Of a DNA stretch of 64,000 bases, positions 8,384 to 16,814 are shown piece after piece. Made by a program: the position numbers and the translations under genes. A model generated the notes under the pieces. That model saw only the letters and a list, made by a program, of their open reading frames with translations, was not told where the DNA came from and made no database searches. Numbering within the stretch: position 1 is the stretch's first letter; the number at the start of each line of letters is the position of its first letter. Origin of the DNA: Pseudomonas sp. RIT-PI-q (GTDB lineage Bacteria > Pseudomonadota > Gammaproteobacteria > Pseudomonadales > Pseudomonadaceae); contig NZ_LHPC01000077.1 in assembly GCF_001297125.1 (NCBI RefSeq), positions 124,001 to 188,000 of the forward strand, written 5' to 3'.

Positions 8384-9082
8384 TCAGGTGTTTGCAGGGA
8401 TGACTTCGAGGACGCGGATCAACTCGGGCGTCGGGTAATGCCAGCGCACGTCGACATCCCAAAGCTGCGCGCCGTATTCGCGTTCGGGTGCAGGCATCTG
8501 GTACGCCGGGCGTGGGTCTTGTGCCAGGCATTGCTCGATCAGTGCCACCAAAGGCTCTTCAAGGCGCTGAGCGTGTGTGTGAGCCTGTTGCAGCGCAGAG
8601 TCCGTCCACTGCACGGGAATCAGCTGCGGCGCGGCACTGGCGATGGTATTGGAGGCACTGTCGATGATGTCGGCGTAAGGCACGTAGGGTTTGATGTCGA
8701 GAATCGGCGTGCCGTCCAGCAGGTCGATGCCGGATATCCACAGGCGATTGGCTTCGACCTTGTCCAGTTTGACCACCGATTGGCCGATGCCATTGGGCCG
8801 ATGCGTAGCGCGGGTGGCGAATACGCCCATGGATTTGTTACCACCGAGGCGAGGTGGGCGGACTTTGAGCCGTGGCTTTTCTTCCAGCGCCTGATGAAAC
8901 AGGAACAGCAGCCAGACGTGGCTGACCTGGTCCAGGCCCTGCACCGCATCACCCTGATCGAACGGCGGCACCAGTTCCAGGACACCGCGAGCGGCCGGGG
9001 CCAATTGCGGTTGGCGCGGGATCGCGAACTTCTCCTTGAAGCAGGAGCGCACGAAGCCGATGGGGGAAACGCTGTAGGTCAT
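8384..9082 (-). CDS. trmO: tRNA (N6-threonylcarbamoyladenosine-37 N6)-methyltransferase TrmO
   Basis: TrmO (formerly TsaA/YaeB) methylates t6A37 to m6t6A in the threonine tRNA that reads ACY codons, using S-adenosylmethionine. The 232-residue protein shows the family N-terminus (SVSPIGFVRSCFKEKFAIPRQP), the conserved FATRATHRPNGIGQS motif near residue 88 and the GIDLLDGTPILDIKPYVPY block. Length matches the family. It is convergent with fpr and followed by its shared terminator. Confidence 0.94.
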   Translation of the reverse strand: MTYSVSPIGFVRSCFKEKFAIPRQPQLAPAARGVLELVPPFDQGDAVQGLDQVSHVWLLFLFHQALEEKPRLKVRPPRLGGNKSMGVFATRATHRPNGIGQSVVKLDKVEANRLWISGIDLLDGTPILDIKPYVPYADIIDSASNTIASAAPQLIPVQWTDSALQQAHTHAQRLEEPLVALIEQCLAQDPRPAYQMPAPEREYGAQLWDVDVRWHYPTPELIRVLEVIPANT

Positions 9083-9159
9083 GGTTTGAAGTCGAGGCGG
9101 GAGCGGGCGGGCATGATAACCCGATCGACCGTTGCTTCGGTGGTGACTGGCAGTCAGTC

Positions 9160-9250
9160 ATCGCGGGCAAGCCACGCTCCCACAGGTTTGGTGTCGTACA
9201 CAAAATTTGTATTCGCTCGAGAACCCTGTGGGAGCGGGCTTGCCCGCGAT
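9160..9250. repeat. REP pair R2 (inverted)
   Basis: ATCGCGGGCAAGCCACGCTCCCACAG faces CTGTGGGAGCGGGCTTGCCCGCGAT across about 40 bases. It lies in the gap between trmO and rhlG. Confidence 0.9.
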
Positions 9251-9266
9251 GGCCGCGCCGCTGATC

Positions 9267-10037
9267 TCAGAGGCTAAACCCACCATCCAGCGGAATAATG
9301 TTCCCGGTCATGTAAGCCCCGGCCGTACTCGCCAGGCTGATCGCCAGCGCCGCCATCTCCTCCTCGCGCCCCCAACGCTTCATCGGAATCAACGCCGTAT
9401 CGTCCGCCAATGCCTGCTCGTCGTTACCAATGTGTTGCGTCATCTTGCTCGGAAAACGCCCTGGCGCAATGACGTTGACGTTGATGTGCTGGCTCACCAG
9501 TTCCCGCGCCAGAATTCGCGACAGTTGATGCAGGGCGGCTTTACTCGGCCCGTAGGCATAAGCCTGTTCGCCGAAGGAAGAAATCCCCGCCACCGAACCG
9601 ATGTTGATGATCCGCGCCGGATTGGCTTCGGTGCCGGCCTTGCGCAACAGCGGCAAGAATTGCTGGATGCAGTTGAACACCGAGGTCACGTTGAGCTGCA
9701 TGACCTTTTCCCAGCCCTTCACCGGGTAGCTCTCCAGCGGCGCGCCCCACGTAGTGCCGGCGTTGTTCACCAGAATATCCAGATGGTCGATCTGCTCGCC
9801 CAGTCGTGTAGCCAGTTGCTGCACGCCTTCTTCGGTGGCCAGGTTGGCTGCCACGGCATGGCATTGCCCCAGCGCACTCAGCTCATCAGCGGTTTGCTGG
9901 CAGGCTTCGGTATCCCGGGCGCAGACGTACACAGTAGCGCCCGCCTCGACATAGGCCTTGGCGATCATTTTGCCGATACCACGGGTGCCGCCGGTCACCA
10001 GAGCGGTGCGGCCTTGCAGGGAAAAGTACGGGTGCAT
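9267..10037 (-). CDS. rhlG: RhlG-like SDR oxidoreductase
   Basis: A 256-residue short-chain dehydrogenase. The NADPH-binding TGGTRGIG is near residue 16, NNAG near 90, and the catalytic Ser-Tyr-Lys is provided by NIGSVAGIS and YAYGPSKAALHQL. The sequence closely resembles P. aeruginosa RhlG as remembered, including the MHPYFSL start and the PLDGGF end. RhlG was described as a 3-ketoacyl reductase linked to rhamnolipid and PHA precursor supply, though that specificity has been questioned. The substrate in this strain is not evident. No rhamnosyltransferase genes lie in the window. Confidence 0.83.
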   Translation of the reverse strand: MHPYFSLQGRTALVTGGTRGIGKMIAKAYVEAGATVYVCARDTEACQQTADELSALGQCHAVAANLATEEGVQQLATRLGEQIDHLDILVNNAGTTWGAPLESYPVKGWEKVMQLNVTSVFNCIQQFLPLLRKAGTEANPARIINIGSVAGISSFGEQAYAYGPSKAALHQLSRILARELVSQHINVNVIAPGRFPSKMTQHIGNDEQALADDTALIPMKRWGREEEMAALAISLASTAGAYMTGNIIPLDGGFSL

Positions 10038-10134
10038 GGCGAATCCTGAGAGCTGAGGGTCAGTACACCCTAGTCGTCAGCCGCGAGAAGCGGAGCCACT
10101 ATTTTTGCGAGGAATGAAGTGCTATGTCGCTCCC

Positions 10135-10205
10135 CTGTAGGAGCAAAGCTTGCTCGCGATGGCGTTTTTGAGATCGCCTTCGCGGGCAAGCCTCGCTCCT
10201 ACAGG
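10135..10205. repeat. REP pair R3 (inverted)
   Basis: CTGTAGGAGCAAAGCTTGCTCGCGA faces TCGCGGGCAAGCCTCGCTCCTACAG with a short spacer. The two arms differ slightly from each other (AAAG against GAGG), so the stem is imperfect. Confidence 0.88.
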
Positions 10206-10226
10206 GGGCGGGGCGTTCTTGGCGAT

Positions 10227-10697
10227 TTACTGCGGGCGAACGCGCAGGGTCAGGCCTTTGAGGAAGTTGCGCAGCAACTGGTCGCCGCAGGTGCGGTAGT
10301 TGGTGTGGCCGAACTTGCGGAACAGCGCGCTCAGCTCAGGCTTGGACACCGGGAACTCGGCGGCCTTGAGGATCGCGTGCATGTCGTCTTCTTTCAGCTC
10401 GAAAGCCACACGCAGTTTTTTTAGGATGACGTTGTTGGTCACCGGCACTTCGATCGGCTGCGGTGGACGGCTTTCGTCCTTGCCGCGCTTGAAGATCACC
10501 AGGCCATCGAGGAAGTGCGCCATGACTTCGTCCGGGCAGCGTACGAAGCCTTCTTCGTCTTCCTCTTTCTTGTCGAGGTAGGTCAAGAGGTCTTCCAGGC
10601 TGACGTCCATGCCGCCGAGCTTGATGATCTCGATGACTTTCTTGTCGCTGATGTCGAGCATGTAGCGCACGCTGCGCAGTACGTCGTTATGAATCAT
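10227..10697 (-). CDS. yehS: DUF1456 family protein YehS
   Basis: The 156-residue protein contains two DUF1456 repeats: residues about 1-70 (MIHNDVLRSVRYMLDISDKK) and 88-150 (NNVILKKLRVAFELKEDD), each ending in a loop that mentions a C-terminal FLxGL-type helix (AHFLDGLVIF, NFLKGLTLRV). Members are found across gammaproteobacteria; no biochemical function is established. It is transcribed in the same direction as its upstream neighbour, the pseudouridine-synthase-like gene, 76 bases away. Confidence 0.88.
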   Translation of the reverse strand: MIHNDVLRSVRYMLDISDKKVIEIIKLGGMDVSLEDLLTYLDKKEEDEEGFVRCPDEVMAHFLDGLVIFKRGKDESRPPQPIEVPVTNNVILKKLRVAFELKEDDMHAILKAAEFPVSKPELSALFRKFGHTNYRTCGDQLLRNFLKGLTLRVRPQ

Positions 10698-10773
10698 GGT
10701 GTGCAGTCCTGATATTCAGCAGTGGGCGTCGCATAAGCCTGCGACGCCGAAATGTGTGGCGGCGTGAAAAGTC

Positions 10774-11484
10774 TTAGAACTTCTCTTTGCCGGACAGGTA
10801 GCGCCATTGCCCCAAAGGCACTTTGCCGATGGATACACCGCCAATGCGGATGCGGCGGATGGCGACGACCTTCAGGCCGACGGCCTGGCAGAACAGGGCG
10901 ATCACGCCCGGTTGTGGGTTCTTCATCGCAAAACGCAGGCGGTTTTCGTTCTGCCAACTGGCTTTGACCGGCGGCAGTTCCTTGCCCTTGTAGGTCAGGC
11001 CATGGTTCAGGCGGTTGAGGCCGTGAGCCACCATGTCGCCTTCAACCTCGACCACATACTCTTGCTCGATCTTGGCGGAGTCGGCGGTGAGCTTGCGCAG
11101 GATCTTCCAGTCCTGGGTGAACACCAATAGACCGCTGGCATTGGCCTGCAGGTCGGTGCTGGCGGTCAGGCGCAGGAAGTGGCCCTTGAGCGGGCGTTTG
11201 CTGAAGCGGTGTTCTTCGCTCAGGGTTTCGGCGCTGATGGTCGCCATGGCTGTTTCCGCATCCATGCCCGCCGCCACGTTGAACAGGATGGTTACCGGTT
11301 CCGGTGCAGTGGCCTGGGCTTGCGGATCGAGCTCGACTTTCTGGGTGTCGACCTTGAACTGCGGCTCGTCGATGACTTCACCGTCCACGGTGACCCAGCC
11401 GCCCTCGATGAACAGCTCAGCCTCCCGACGGGAACAGCCGACGAGTTCGATGAGGCGTTTGGAGAGACGAATCGGGTCAGTCAT
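10774..11484 (-). CDS. RsuA/RluF-family pseudouridine-synthase-like protein lacking catalytic motifs
   Basis: The 236-residue protein has an N-terminal S4 RNA-binding domain (RLSKRLIELVGCSRREAELFI, then GGWVTVDGEV) and a C-terminal fold of the RsuA/RluB/RluE/RluF type ending in IRRIRIGGVSIG. The expected catalytic motif, GRLDxDTxGLL in active members, reads TDLQANASGLLVF here, so aligning on GLL puts glutamine at the aspartate position. The LNKP segment reads LFNVAAG and the QVKRM segment reads GVIALF. It may still bind RNA but is unlikely to make pseudouridine. The start MTDPIRLSK at 11484 was preferred over a frame reaching 11550. Confidence 0.78.
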   Translation of the reverse strand: MTDPIRLSKRLIELVGCSRREAELFIEGGWVTVDGEVIDEPQFKVDTQKVELDPQAQATAPEPVTILFNVAAGMDAETAMATISAETLSEEHRFSKRPLKGHFLRLTASTDLQANASGLLVFTQDWKILRKLTADSAKIEQEYVVEVEGDMVAHGLNRLNHGLTYKGKELPPVKASWQNENRLRFAMKNPQPGVIALFCQAVGLKVVAIRRIRIGGVSIGKVPLGQWRYLSGKEKF

Positions 11485-11570
11485 GACAGGGCCGTAAGAA
11501 AAAAGGGGTGGGCATTGTACCTGCTGGGCGCCGGTTAATCGCGGGTCCATTTGCGCAGTATGGCAATTAG

Positions 11571-11655
11571 TGTAGGAGCTGGCTTGCCAGCGAAGAGGCC
11601 CGCGAGCGTTGTGGCGATCTATCGGCCGCCTTCGCTGGCAAGCCAGCTCCTACAA
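11571..11655. repeat. REP pair R4 (inverted, GGCTTGCCAGC type)
   Basis: TGTAGGAGCTGGCTTGCCAGCGAA faces TTCGCTGGCAAGCCAGCTCCTACA. This core differs from the GAGCTTGCTCGC type and reappears as the outer arms of R17. Confidence 0.9.
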
Positions 11656-11669
11656 TGTTTTATGGTGTG

Positions 11670-12143
11670 TCAGCCATTGCGCGTCAATTGTTGGGTCTGG
11701 CGCAAGCGCATGTGCAGCAGCGGATACGGCTGCCCCATGCCGTCGACCTCCGAGCGGCCGATCACCTCGAAGCCCTGCTTGAAGTAAAACCCCAAGGCCT
11801 GCGGGTTCTGTTCGTTGACGTCCAGTTCATCGGCGTTCAGGTGTTCCATGGCATAGCGCAGCAGTTGCTTGCCCAGGCCCTGGCCACGGTGAGCCGGGGC
11901 GATAAAGAGCATTTCGATCTTGCCCGCGGCGACTCCGGCAAACCCGGTGATACGCTGTCGTGGGTCCCTGGTGCAGATCAGCATCACCGCGTCGAGGTAG
12001 CGGGTCAGCACCAGGTTCTTCAGCAGTTCGATGTAGCTTTCCGGCAGGAAGTCATGGGTAGCGCGCACCGAGGCCTCCCAGACTTGCGTGAGTTCTTCGT
12101 AGTCGCTCTGTTTCGGCGTGTGGATGACCGAATGTTGGCGCAT
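11670..12143 (-). CDS. GNAT-family N-acetyltransferase
   Basis: A 157-residue acetyltransferase fold protein. The acetyl-CoA-binding motif appears as IEMLFIAPAHRGQGLGKQLL near residues 75-94, followed by the beta-bulge region DVNEQNPQALGFYFKQGFE, which is typical of the YjaB-like branch. The N-terminal part (SDYEELTQVWEASVRATHDFL) also matches that branch. The acceptor substrate is unknown. It is a single gene bounded by REP R4 downstream and the rimO terminator upstream. Confidence 0.85.
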   Translation of the reverse strand: MRQHSVIHTPKQSDYEELTQVWEASVRATHDFLPESYIELLKNLVLTRYLDAVMLICTRDPRQRITGFAGVAAGKIEMLFIAPAHRGQGLGKQLLRYAMEHLNADELDVNEQNPQALGFYFKQGFEVIGRSEVDGMGQPYPLLHMRLRQTQQLTRNG

Positions 12144-12204
12144 GGCTCGATGCCCCTTTTGCTATTAATTGTGCGAGTCCTTTCTCCCCCAAAACGATAG
12201 ACGT

Positions 12205-12242
12205 AAAAAAGCCCCGCATCTCGTCAAGAGAGCGGGGCTTTG
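12205..12242 (-). terminator. Terminator after rimO
   Basis: On the minus strand the stem AAAGCCCCGC / GCGGGGCTTT is followed by a T tract (read as AAAAAA on the plus strand at 12205-12210). It lies 15 bases beyond the rimO stop. Confidence 0.88.
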
Positions 12243-12256
12243 CGTATTTTTTGCGT

Positions 12257-13594
12257 TTAGATCTGTTCAGCCCACAGGTCGTACTCGTCGGCGTCGGTCA
12301 CTTTGCACCAGACTTTATCGCCCGGTTTCAAGTTGCTGCCGTTGTCGATGAACACGTTGCCGTCGATTTCCGGGGCATCGAAGAAGCAACGGCCAACCGC
12401 GCCTTGCTCGTCGACTTCATCGACCAGCACTTCGATTTCACGGCCGACGCGCATTTGCAGGCGAGCCGAGCTGATGGCCTGCTGGTGCGCCATGAAGCGG
12501 TCCCAACGGTCTTGCTTGACGTCGTCCGGCACGATGGCCGCGTCCAGCAGGTTGGCTGGCGCGCCTTCAACCGGCGAATACTGGAAGCAGCCGACGCGGT
12601 CGAGCTGGGCTTCGGTCAGCCAGTTCAACAGGTACTGGAAGTCTTCTTCGGTTTCGCCGGGGAAGCCGACGATGAAGGTCGAACGGATGATCAAATCCGG
12701 GCAGATCTCGCGCCAGTTCTTGATGCGCGCCAGGGTCTTGTCTTCGAACGCCGGGCGTTTCATGGCTTTCAGGACTTTCGGGCTGGCGTGCTGGAACGGG
12801 ATGTCGAGGTACGGCAGGATCTTGCCGGCGGCCATCAGCGGGATCAGCTCGTCGACGTGCGGGTACGGGTAAACGTAGTGCAGACGAACCCAGACGCCGA
12901 GGGTGCTCAGGGCTTCGCAGAGTTCGGTCATGCGGGTTTTCACCGGTGCGCCGTTCCAGAAACCGGTGCGGTATTTCACGTCGACGCCATAGGCGCTGGT
13001 GTCTTGCGAGATCACCAGCAGCTCTTTGACGCCGGCCTTGACCAGGCGCTGGGCTTCGTCGAGCACGTCACCGACCGGACGGCTGACCAGTTTGCCGCGC
13101 ATCGACGGGATGATGCAGAAGCTGCAGCTGTGGTTGCAGCCTTCGGAAATCTTCAGGTAAGCGTAGTGACGCGGGGTCAATTTGATCCCTTGCGGCGGCA
13201 CCAGGTCGATCAGCGGGTTGTGATCCTGACGCGGCGGCACGGCGTCGTGCACAGCGTTGACAACCTGCTCGTACTGCTGCGGACCGGTCACGGCCAATAC
13301 GCTTGGGTGCACCTTGCGAATGTTGCCTTCTTCGACGCCCATGCAGCCGGTGACGATGACCTTGCCGTTTTCCTTGATGGCTTCGCCGATCACTTCCAGC
13401 GATTCAGCCTTGGCCGAGTCGATGAAACCGCAGGTGTTGACCACCACGACATCGGCATCCTCGTAAGTGGACACGACGTCATAGCCTTCCATGCGCAGCT
13501 GGGTAAGGATGCGCTCGGAGTCGACCAGTGCTTTGGGGCAACCCAGGGATACGAAGCCAACCTTTGGATTGGCCGGCGCAGGAGTGGTGGACAT
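12257..13594 (-). CDS. rimO: Ribosomal protein uS12 methylthiotransferase RimO
   Basis: RimO adds a methylthio group to an aspartate of ribosomal protein S12 using two iron-sulfur clusters. The 445-residue protein has the N-terminal MTTase domain with three conserved cysteines (SLGCPKA, VNTCGFI, VTGCMG), the radical-SAM motif CNHSCSFC near residue 150, and a C-terminal TRAM domain (VGREIEVLVDEVDEQ). The following FCIIPSMRGKLVSRP is characteristic. It diverges from kup across about 290 bases in which nothing further was recognised. Confidence 0.97.
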   Translation of the reverse strand: MSTTPAPANPKVGFVSLGCPKALVDSERILTQLRMEGYDVVSTYEDADVVVVNTCGFIDSAKAESLEVIGEAIKENGKVIVTGCMGVEEGNIRKVHPSVLAVTGPQQYEQVVNAVHDAVPPRQDHNPLIDLVPPQGIKLTPRHYAYLKISEGCNHSCSFCIIPSMRGKLVSRPVGDVLDEAQRLVKAGVKELLVISQDTSAYGVDVKYRTGFWNGAPVKTRMTELCEALSTLGVWVRLHYVYPYPHVDELIPLMAAGKILPYLDIPFQHASPKVLKAMKRPAFEDKTLARIKNWREICPDLIIRSTFIVGFPGETEEDFQYLLNWLTEAQLDRVGCFQYSPVEGAPANLLDAAIVPDDVKQDRWDRFMAHQQAISSARLQMRVGREIEVLVDEVDEQGAVGRCFFDAPEIDGNVFIDNGSNLKPGDKVWCKVTDADEYDLWAEQI

Positions 13595-13883
13595 GTCTAA
13601 CCTCGGTATTTGTGACGCCTCCAGCCGAAGACGGCAAGGCGACAGACGGACGCTATGTTGCGTCTCTGGTCAAAAAGTGCGCAATTCTAGCGATGAGAGA
13701 CGCGCTTGACCAGCTTTATGCAGGGAAATACGACGAGTGCTGCGCTATGCTTCGCGCCGTTAGGCTTTACCGAATTTTTACAGTCAACAAAACGTCTGTA
13801 ACCGTAAGTAAAACAGCGCATGCTGCACGGCAAAGCATAGTGCTTCTTATAAGAAGTCCGGGTCTGAGTAGTAGGAGTTTTGG

Positions 13884-15785
13884 ATGGGGCAGGCAAGTAG
13901 TCAGACGGCGGGCGCCGAGCATTCGGCGGCAAAACCGATCGGCATGCTGGTTGCGGCAGTCGGGGTGGTTTATGGCGATATCGGAACGAGCCCGCTGTAC
14001 ACCCTCAAAGAAGTGTTTTCCGGTGGTTATGGCGTGCCCGTGAATCATGACGGGGTGCTGGGGATTCTGGCGCTGATCTTCTGGTCGCTGATCTGGGTCG
14101 TATCGATCAAGTACATGATGTTCGTGCTGCGCGCCGACAACCAGGGCGAAGGCGGGATCATGGCCCTGACGGCGTTGGCCCGGCGGGCGGCGGCGGGGTA
14201 TCCAAAGTTGAGGTCGTTGCTGGTGGTCTGCGGGCTGATCGGTGCGGCGCTGTTCTACGGCGACAGCATGATCACGCCGGCGATTTCCGTACTCTCGGCG
14301 ATTGAAGGCCTTGGATTGGCATTCGAGGGCATCGACCATTGGGTGGTGCCGTTGTCGTTGATCGTGCTGGTGGCGCTGTTCCTGATTCAGAGTCACGGTA
14401 CTGCGCGTATCGGCATTCTGTTCGGGCCGATCATGGTCACCTGGTTTGTGGTGCTGGGCGCGCTGGGTGTGTACGGCATCCTCCAGCATCCGGAAGTGTT
14501 GAAGGCGATGAACCCTGTGTGGGGCGTGCGCTTCTTCATCGTGCACCCGGGCATGGGCGTGGCGATTCTCGGCGCGGTAGTGCTGGCGTTGACCGGTGCC
14601 GAAGCGCTGTACGCCGACATGGGCCACTTCGGTCGCAAGCCGATTGCCCGTGCGTGGTTCATTCTGGTGCTGCCGGCGCTGGTGCTGAACTACTTCGGCC
14701 AGGGTGCGCTGCTGCTCGGTGATCCGGAAGCCGCGCGCAACCCGTTCTATCTCTTGGCGCCAAGCTGGGCGTTGATCCCGTTGGTCGGCTTGTCGACCCT
14801 GGCCACGGTGATTGCCTCTCAGGCGGTGATCTCCGGTGCGTTCTCCCTGACCCGTCAGGCGATCCAGCTAGGTTACATTCCGCGCATGCACATTCGTCAC
14901 ACCTCCAGCGCCGAGCAAGGCCAGATCTACATCGGCGCGGTGAACTGGGCGCTGATGGTCGGCGTGATTTTACTGGTGCTGGGTTTCGAATCCTCGGGTG
15001 CACTGGCCTCGGCCTACGGCGTGGCCGTGACCGGGACCATGCTGATGACCACCATCCTGGTGTCGGCGGTGATATTGCTGTTGTGGAAATGGCCTCCGCT
15101 CCTCGCGGCGCCGCTGTTGATCGGTTTCCTCTTGGTAGACGGTCTGTACTTCGCCGCCAACGTGCCGAAAATCGTTCAGGGCGGGGCGTTCCCGGTGATC
15201 GCCGGTATCGTGCTGTTTGTCCTGATGACCACCTGGAAACGCGGCAAGCAATTGCTGGTCGAACGTCTCGACGAAGGTGGATTGCCACTGCCGATCTTCA
15301 TCAGCAGCATCGCCGTGCAACCACCGCATCGTGTCCAGGGCACCGCTGTGTTCCTCACGGCGCGGCCGGACGCCGTACCGCATGCGCTGTTGCACAACCT
15401 GCTGCATAACCAGGTGCTGCATGAGCAAGTGGTGCTACTGACGGTGGTGTACGAAGACATCCCGCGGGTGCCTGCGTCCCGGCGTTTCGAGGTCGATTCC
15501 TACGGTGAAGGCTTCTTCCGGGTGATCCTGCACTTCGGCTTCGTTGACGAACCGGACGTGCCGCAGGCGTTGAAGCTGTGTCATCTCGATGACCTGGACT
15601 TCAGCCCGATGCGCACCACCTACTTCCTCAGCCGCGAGACGGTCATCGCTTCCAAACTCGAAGGCATGGCCCGCTGGCGTGAGGCGTTGTTCGCCTTCAT
15701 GTTGCAGAATGCCAACGGCAATTTGCGCTTCTTCAATCTGCCGCTGAACCGGGTGATTGAGCTGGGTACACAGGTCGAGATGTAA
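13884..15785 (+). CDS. kup: Kup low-affinity potassium uptake transporter
   Basis: A 633-residue inner-membrane K+ transporter of the Kup/HAK/KT family. The signature GVVYGDIGTSPLYTLKE lies near residue 32, with about twelve hydrophobic helices up to residue 440 and a soluble C-terminal domain beyond. Landmarks include NQGEGGIMAL, GDSMITPAISVLSA, and ALTGAEALYADMGHFGRKPI. Length is the usual one. ATG 13884 starts MGQASSQTAG; a weak TAGGAG-like ribosome site is at 13871. A strong terminator follows. Confidence 0.97.
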   Translation: MGQASSQTAGAEHSAAKPIGMLVAAVGVVYGDIGTSPLYTLKEVFSGGYGVPVNHDGVLGILALIFWSLIWVVSIKYMMFVLRADNQGEGGIMALTALARRAAAGYPKLRSLLVVCGLIGAALFYGDSMITPAISVLSAIEGLGLAFEGIDHWVVPLSLIVLVALFLIQSHGTARIGILFGPIMVTWFVVLGALGVYGILQHPEVLKAMNPVWGVRFFIVHPGMGVAILGAVVLALTGAEALYADMGHFGRKPIARAWFILVLPALVLNYFGQGALLLGDPEAARNPFYLLAPSWALIPLVGLSTLATVIASQAVISGAFSLTRQAIQLGYIPRMHIRHTSSAEQGQIYIGAVNWALMVGVILLVLGFESSGALASAYGVAVTGTMLMTTILVSAVILLLWKWPPLLAAPLLIGFLLVDGLYFAANVPKIVQGGAFPVIAGIVLFVLMTTWKRGKQLLVERLDEGGLPLPIFISSIAVQPPHRVQGTAVFLTARPDAVPHALLHNLLHNQVLHEQVVLLTVVYEDIPRVPASRRFEVDSYGEGFFRVILHFGFVDEPDVPQALKLCHLDDLDFSPMRTTYFLSRETVIASKLEGMARWREALFAFMLQNANGNLRFFNLPLNRVIELGTQVEM

Positions 15786-15797
15786 GCCCGCGACATC

Positions 15798-15838
15798 AAA
15801 AAGCCCCCGTTGCCATTGCGGCAGCGGGGGCTTTTTTT
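15798..15838 (+). terminator. Terminator after kup
   Basis: AAAAAGCCCCCGTTGCC pairs with GGCAGCGGGGGCTTTTT around CATTGC, followed by further T residues. Its right half is repeated after the toxin-antitoxin genes at 16582. Confidence 0.93.
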
Positions 15839-15845
15839 GCCTGGG
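15814..15845 (+). repeat. Direct repeat, left copy, flanking the toxin-antitoxin pair
   Basis: CATTGCGGCAGCGGGGGC followed by a T tract and GCCTGGGA. An imperfect second copy with the same order lies at 16582-16615. The left copy is the right half of the kup terminator. Confidence 0.7.
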
Positions 15846-15972
15846 ATTTTCGTCTGGCCTCCAGGTATTCGGTCGGTATAGCTATTTGGTGGGTTGCAGT
15901 GAGCTTAATTGAGCGCAATACTCTGTGTATAACTGTGTGTTCAATTGTATGTGATTGTGAGAGGAGGTGAGT

Positions 15973-16263
15973 ATGACGGCATTACTAGAGCGTGCTGACC
16001 AGGCAATATCGGTTACCGCAATGGTTCGGGGCTTCAGTGCGAGGCTCAAAGAGATCTCCAGCCGAGCCACCGAGCGCCTGGTTATTTTCAAGGACAATCA
16101 ACCGGCAGCGGTCATTATCAATGTCGATGCGTATCAGGAAATGCTCGACGAACTTGAGAATCTCAGGATTGAAGCCGTGGCGCGGGAGCGACTGATCGGT
16201 TTTGATCAAGCCAAGGCCATCAGTCATGACGATATGCGGGCGCGGTACGCCAGGAAGGACTAA
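15973..16263 (+). CDS. Type II antitoxin, Phd/YefM family
   Basis: The 96-residue protein shows the Phd/YefM N-terminal DNA-binding region (SVTAMVRGFSARLKEIS) and the characteristic ERLVIFKDNQPAAVIINVDAYQEMLDELE block. Antitoxins of this kind bind and neutralise the toxin and repress their own operon. ATG 15973 has a GAGGAGG ribosome site at 15961-15967; a GTG six bases earlier overlaps that site and is less likely. The promoter region upstream (about 15890-15960) is noticeably AT-rich compared with its surroundings. The toxin gene follows 12 bases downstream. Confidence 0.9.
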   Translation: MTALLERADQAISVTAMVRGFSARLKEISSRATERLVIFKDNQPAAVIINVDAYQEMLDELENLRIEAVARERLIGFDQAKAISHDDMRARYARKD

Positions 16264-16275
16264 AAGGAGCTGTGG

Positions 16276-16563
16276 ATGGTTTGGGGCGTAATCTATCATC
16301 CGGAGGTTCAGAAGGATCTGGATCTACTGGGAGCTGCGGCGGCAAACCGTATTCTCGATGTCATCGAGGAGCGGATTATCAACGGTGAGCCGGACAAGAG
16401 CGGAAAACCGCTTAGAGCCAGCCTTGCAGGTTGTCGACGAATTCGAACGGGCGACACGCGGATAGTTTATCGAGTGGATGGAAAGGCAATCCAGGTGTTG
16501 ATAGTCGCCGTCGGTGCTCGACGTGACGAAGAGGTATACGACGCCGCAGAGCGTCGCCTCTAA
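16276..16563 (+). CDS. Type II toxin, RelE/ParE superfamily
   Basis: The 95-residue protein has the RelE/ParE fold pattern: an N-terminal strand (WGVIYHPEVQKDLDLL), a helical hairpin, then KPLRASLAGCRRIRTGDTRIVYRV and VAVGARRDEEVY. RelE-like members cut mRNA on the ribosome; ParE-like members poison gyrase. The GDTRIVYRVD block resembles the RelE branch more, but activity is not proven. An AAGGAG ribosome site (16263-16268) lies just after the antitoxin stop, so the two are one operon. Confidence 0.9.
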   Translation: MVWGVIYHPEVQKDLDLLGAAAANRILDVIEERIINGEPDKSGKPLRASLAGCRRIRTGDTRIVYRVDGKAIQVLIVAVGARRDEEVYDAAERRL

Positions 16564-16581
16564 TAACAAAGCTCTGGCTTG

Positions 16582-16615
16582 CATTGTTGCAGCGGGGGCT
16601 TTTTATTGCCTGGCA
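16582..16615 (+). repeat. Direct repeat, right copy, flanking the toxin-antitoxin pair
   Basis: CATTGTTGCAGCGGGGGC followed by a T tract and GCCTGGCA, matching 15814-15845 at most positions. It has no left stem partner, so it is not itself a working hairpin terminator. Confidence 0.7.
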
Positions 16616-16640
16616 CTTTATCCCCATCCAACGAAGATCC

Positions 16641-16730
16641 CTGTGGGAGCGGGCTTGCCCGCGATAGCGGTATGTCTGCCATATCCACGTGAATCTGCCG
16701 CCCTCATCGCGGGCAAGCCCGCTCCCACAG
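16641..16730. repeat. REP pair R5 (inverted)
   Basis: CTGTGGGAGCGGGCTTGCCCGCGAT faces ATCGCGGGCAAGCCCGCTCCCACAG; the arms are perfect complements. Confidence 0.92.
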
Positions 16731-16758
16731 GGATATGTGCTGAACTCAATTAATGGTC

Positions 16759-16799
16759 AAAAAAAGCCCCCGCGACCGTGAGGTGGCGAGGGCTTTTTT
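16759..16799 (-). terminator. Terminator after the AcvB/VirJ-like gene
   Basis: The stem AAAGCCCCCGC / GCGAGGGCTTT (one mismatch) ends in a T tract on the minus strand. It lies 15 bases beyond the stop at 16815 and closes the mprF operon. Confidence 0.82.
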
Positions 16800-16814
16800 G
16801 TGGGCGGGATCAGA

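Noticed and set aside
12251..13600. A 449-residue plus-strand frame over rimO
   Set aside because: Shadow frame; rimO carries the radical-SAM and TRAM signatures.
16582..16615. A terminator after the toxin gene
   Set aside because: The GGGGGC and T tract match a terminator end but no left stem is present; it is better explained as a repeat of the kup terminator half.
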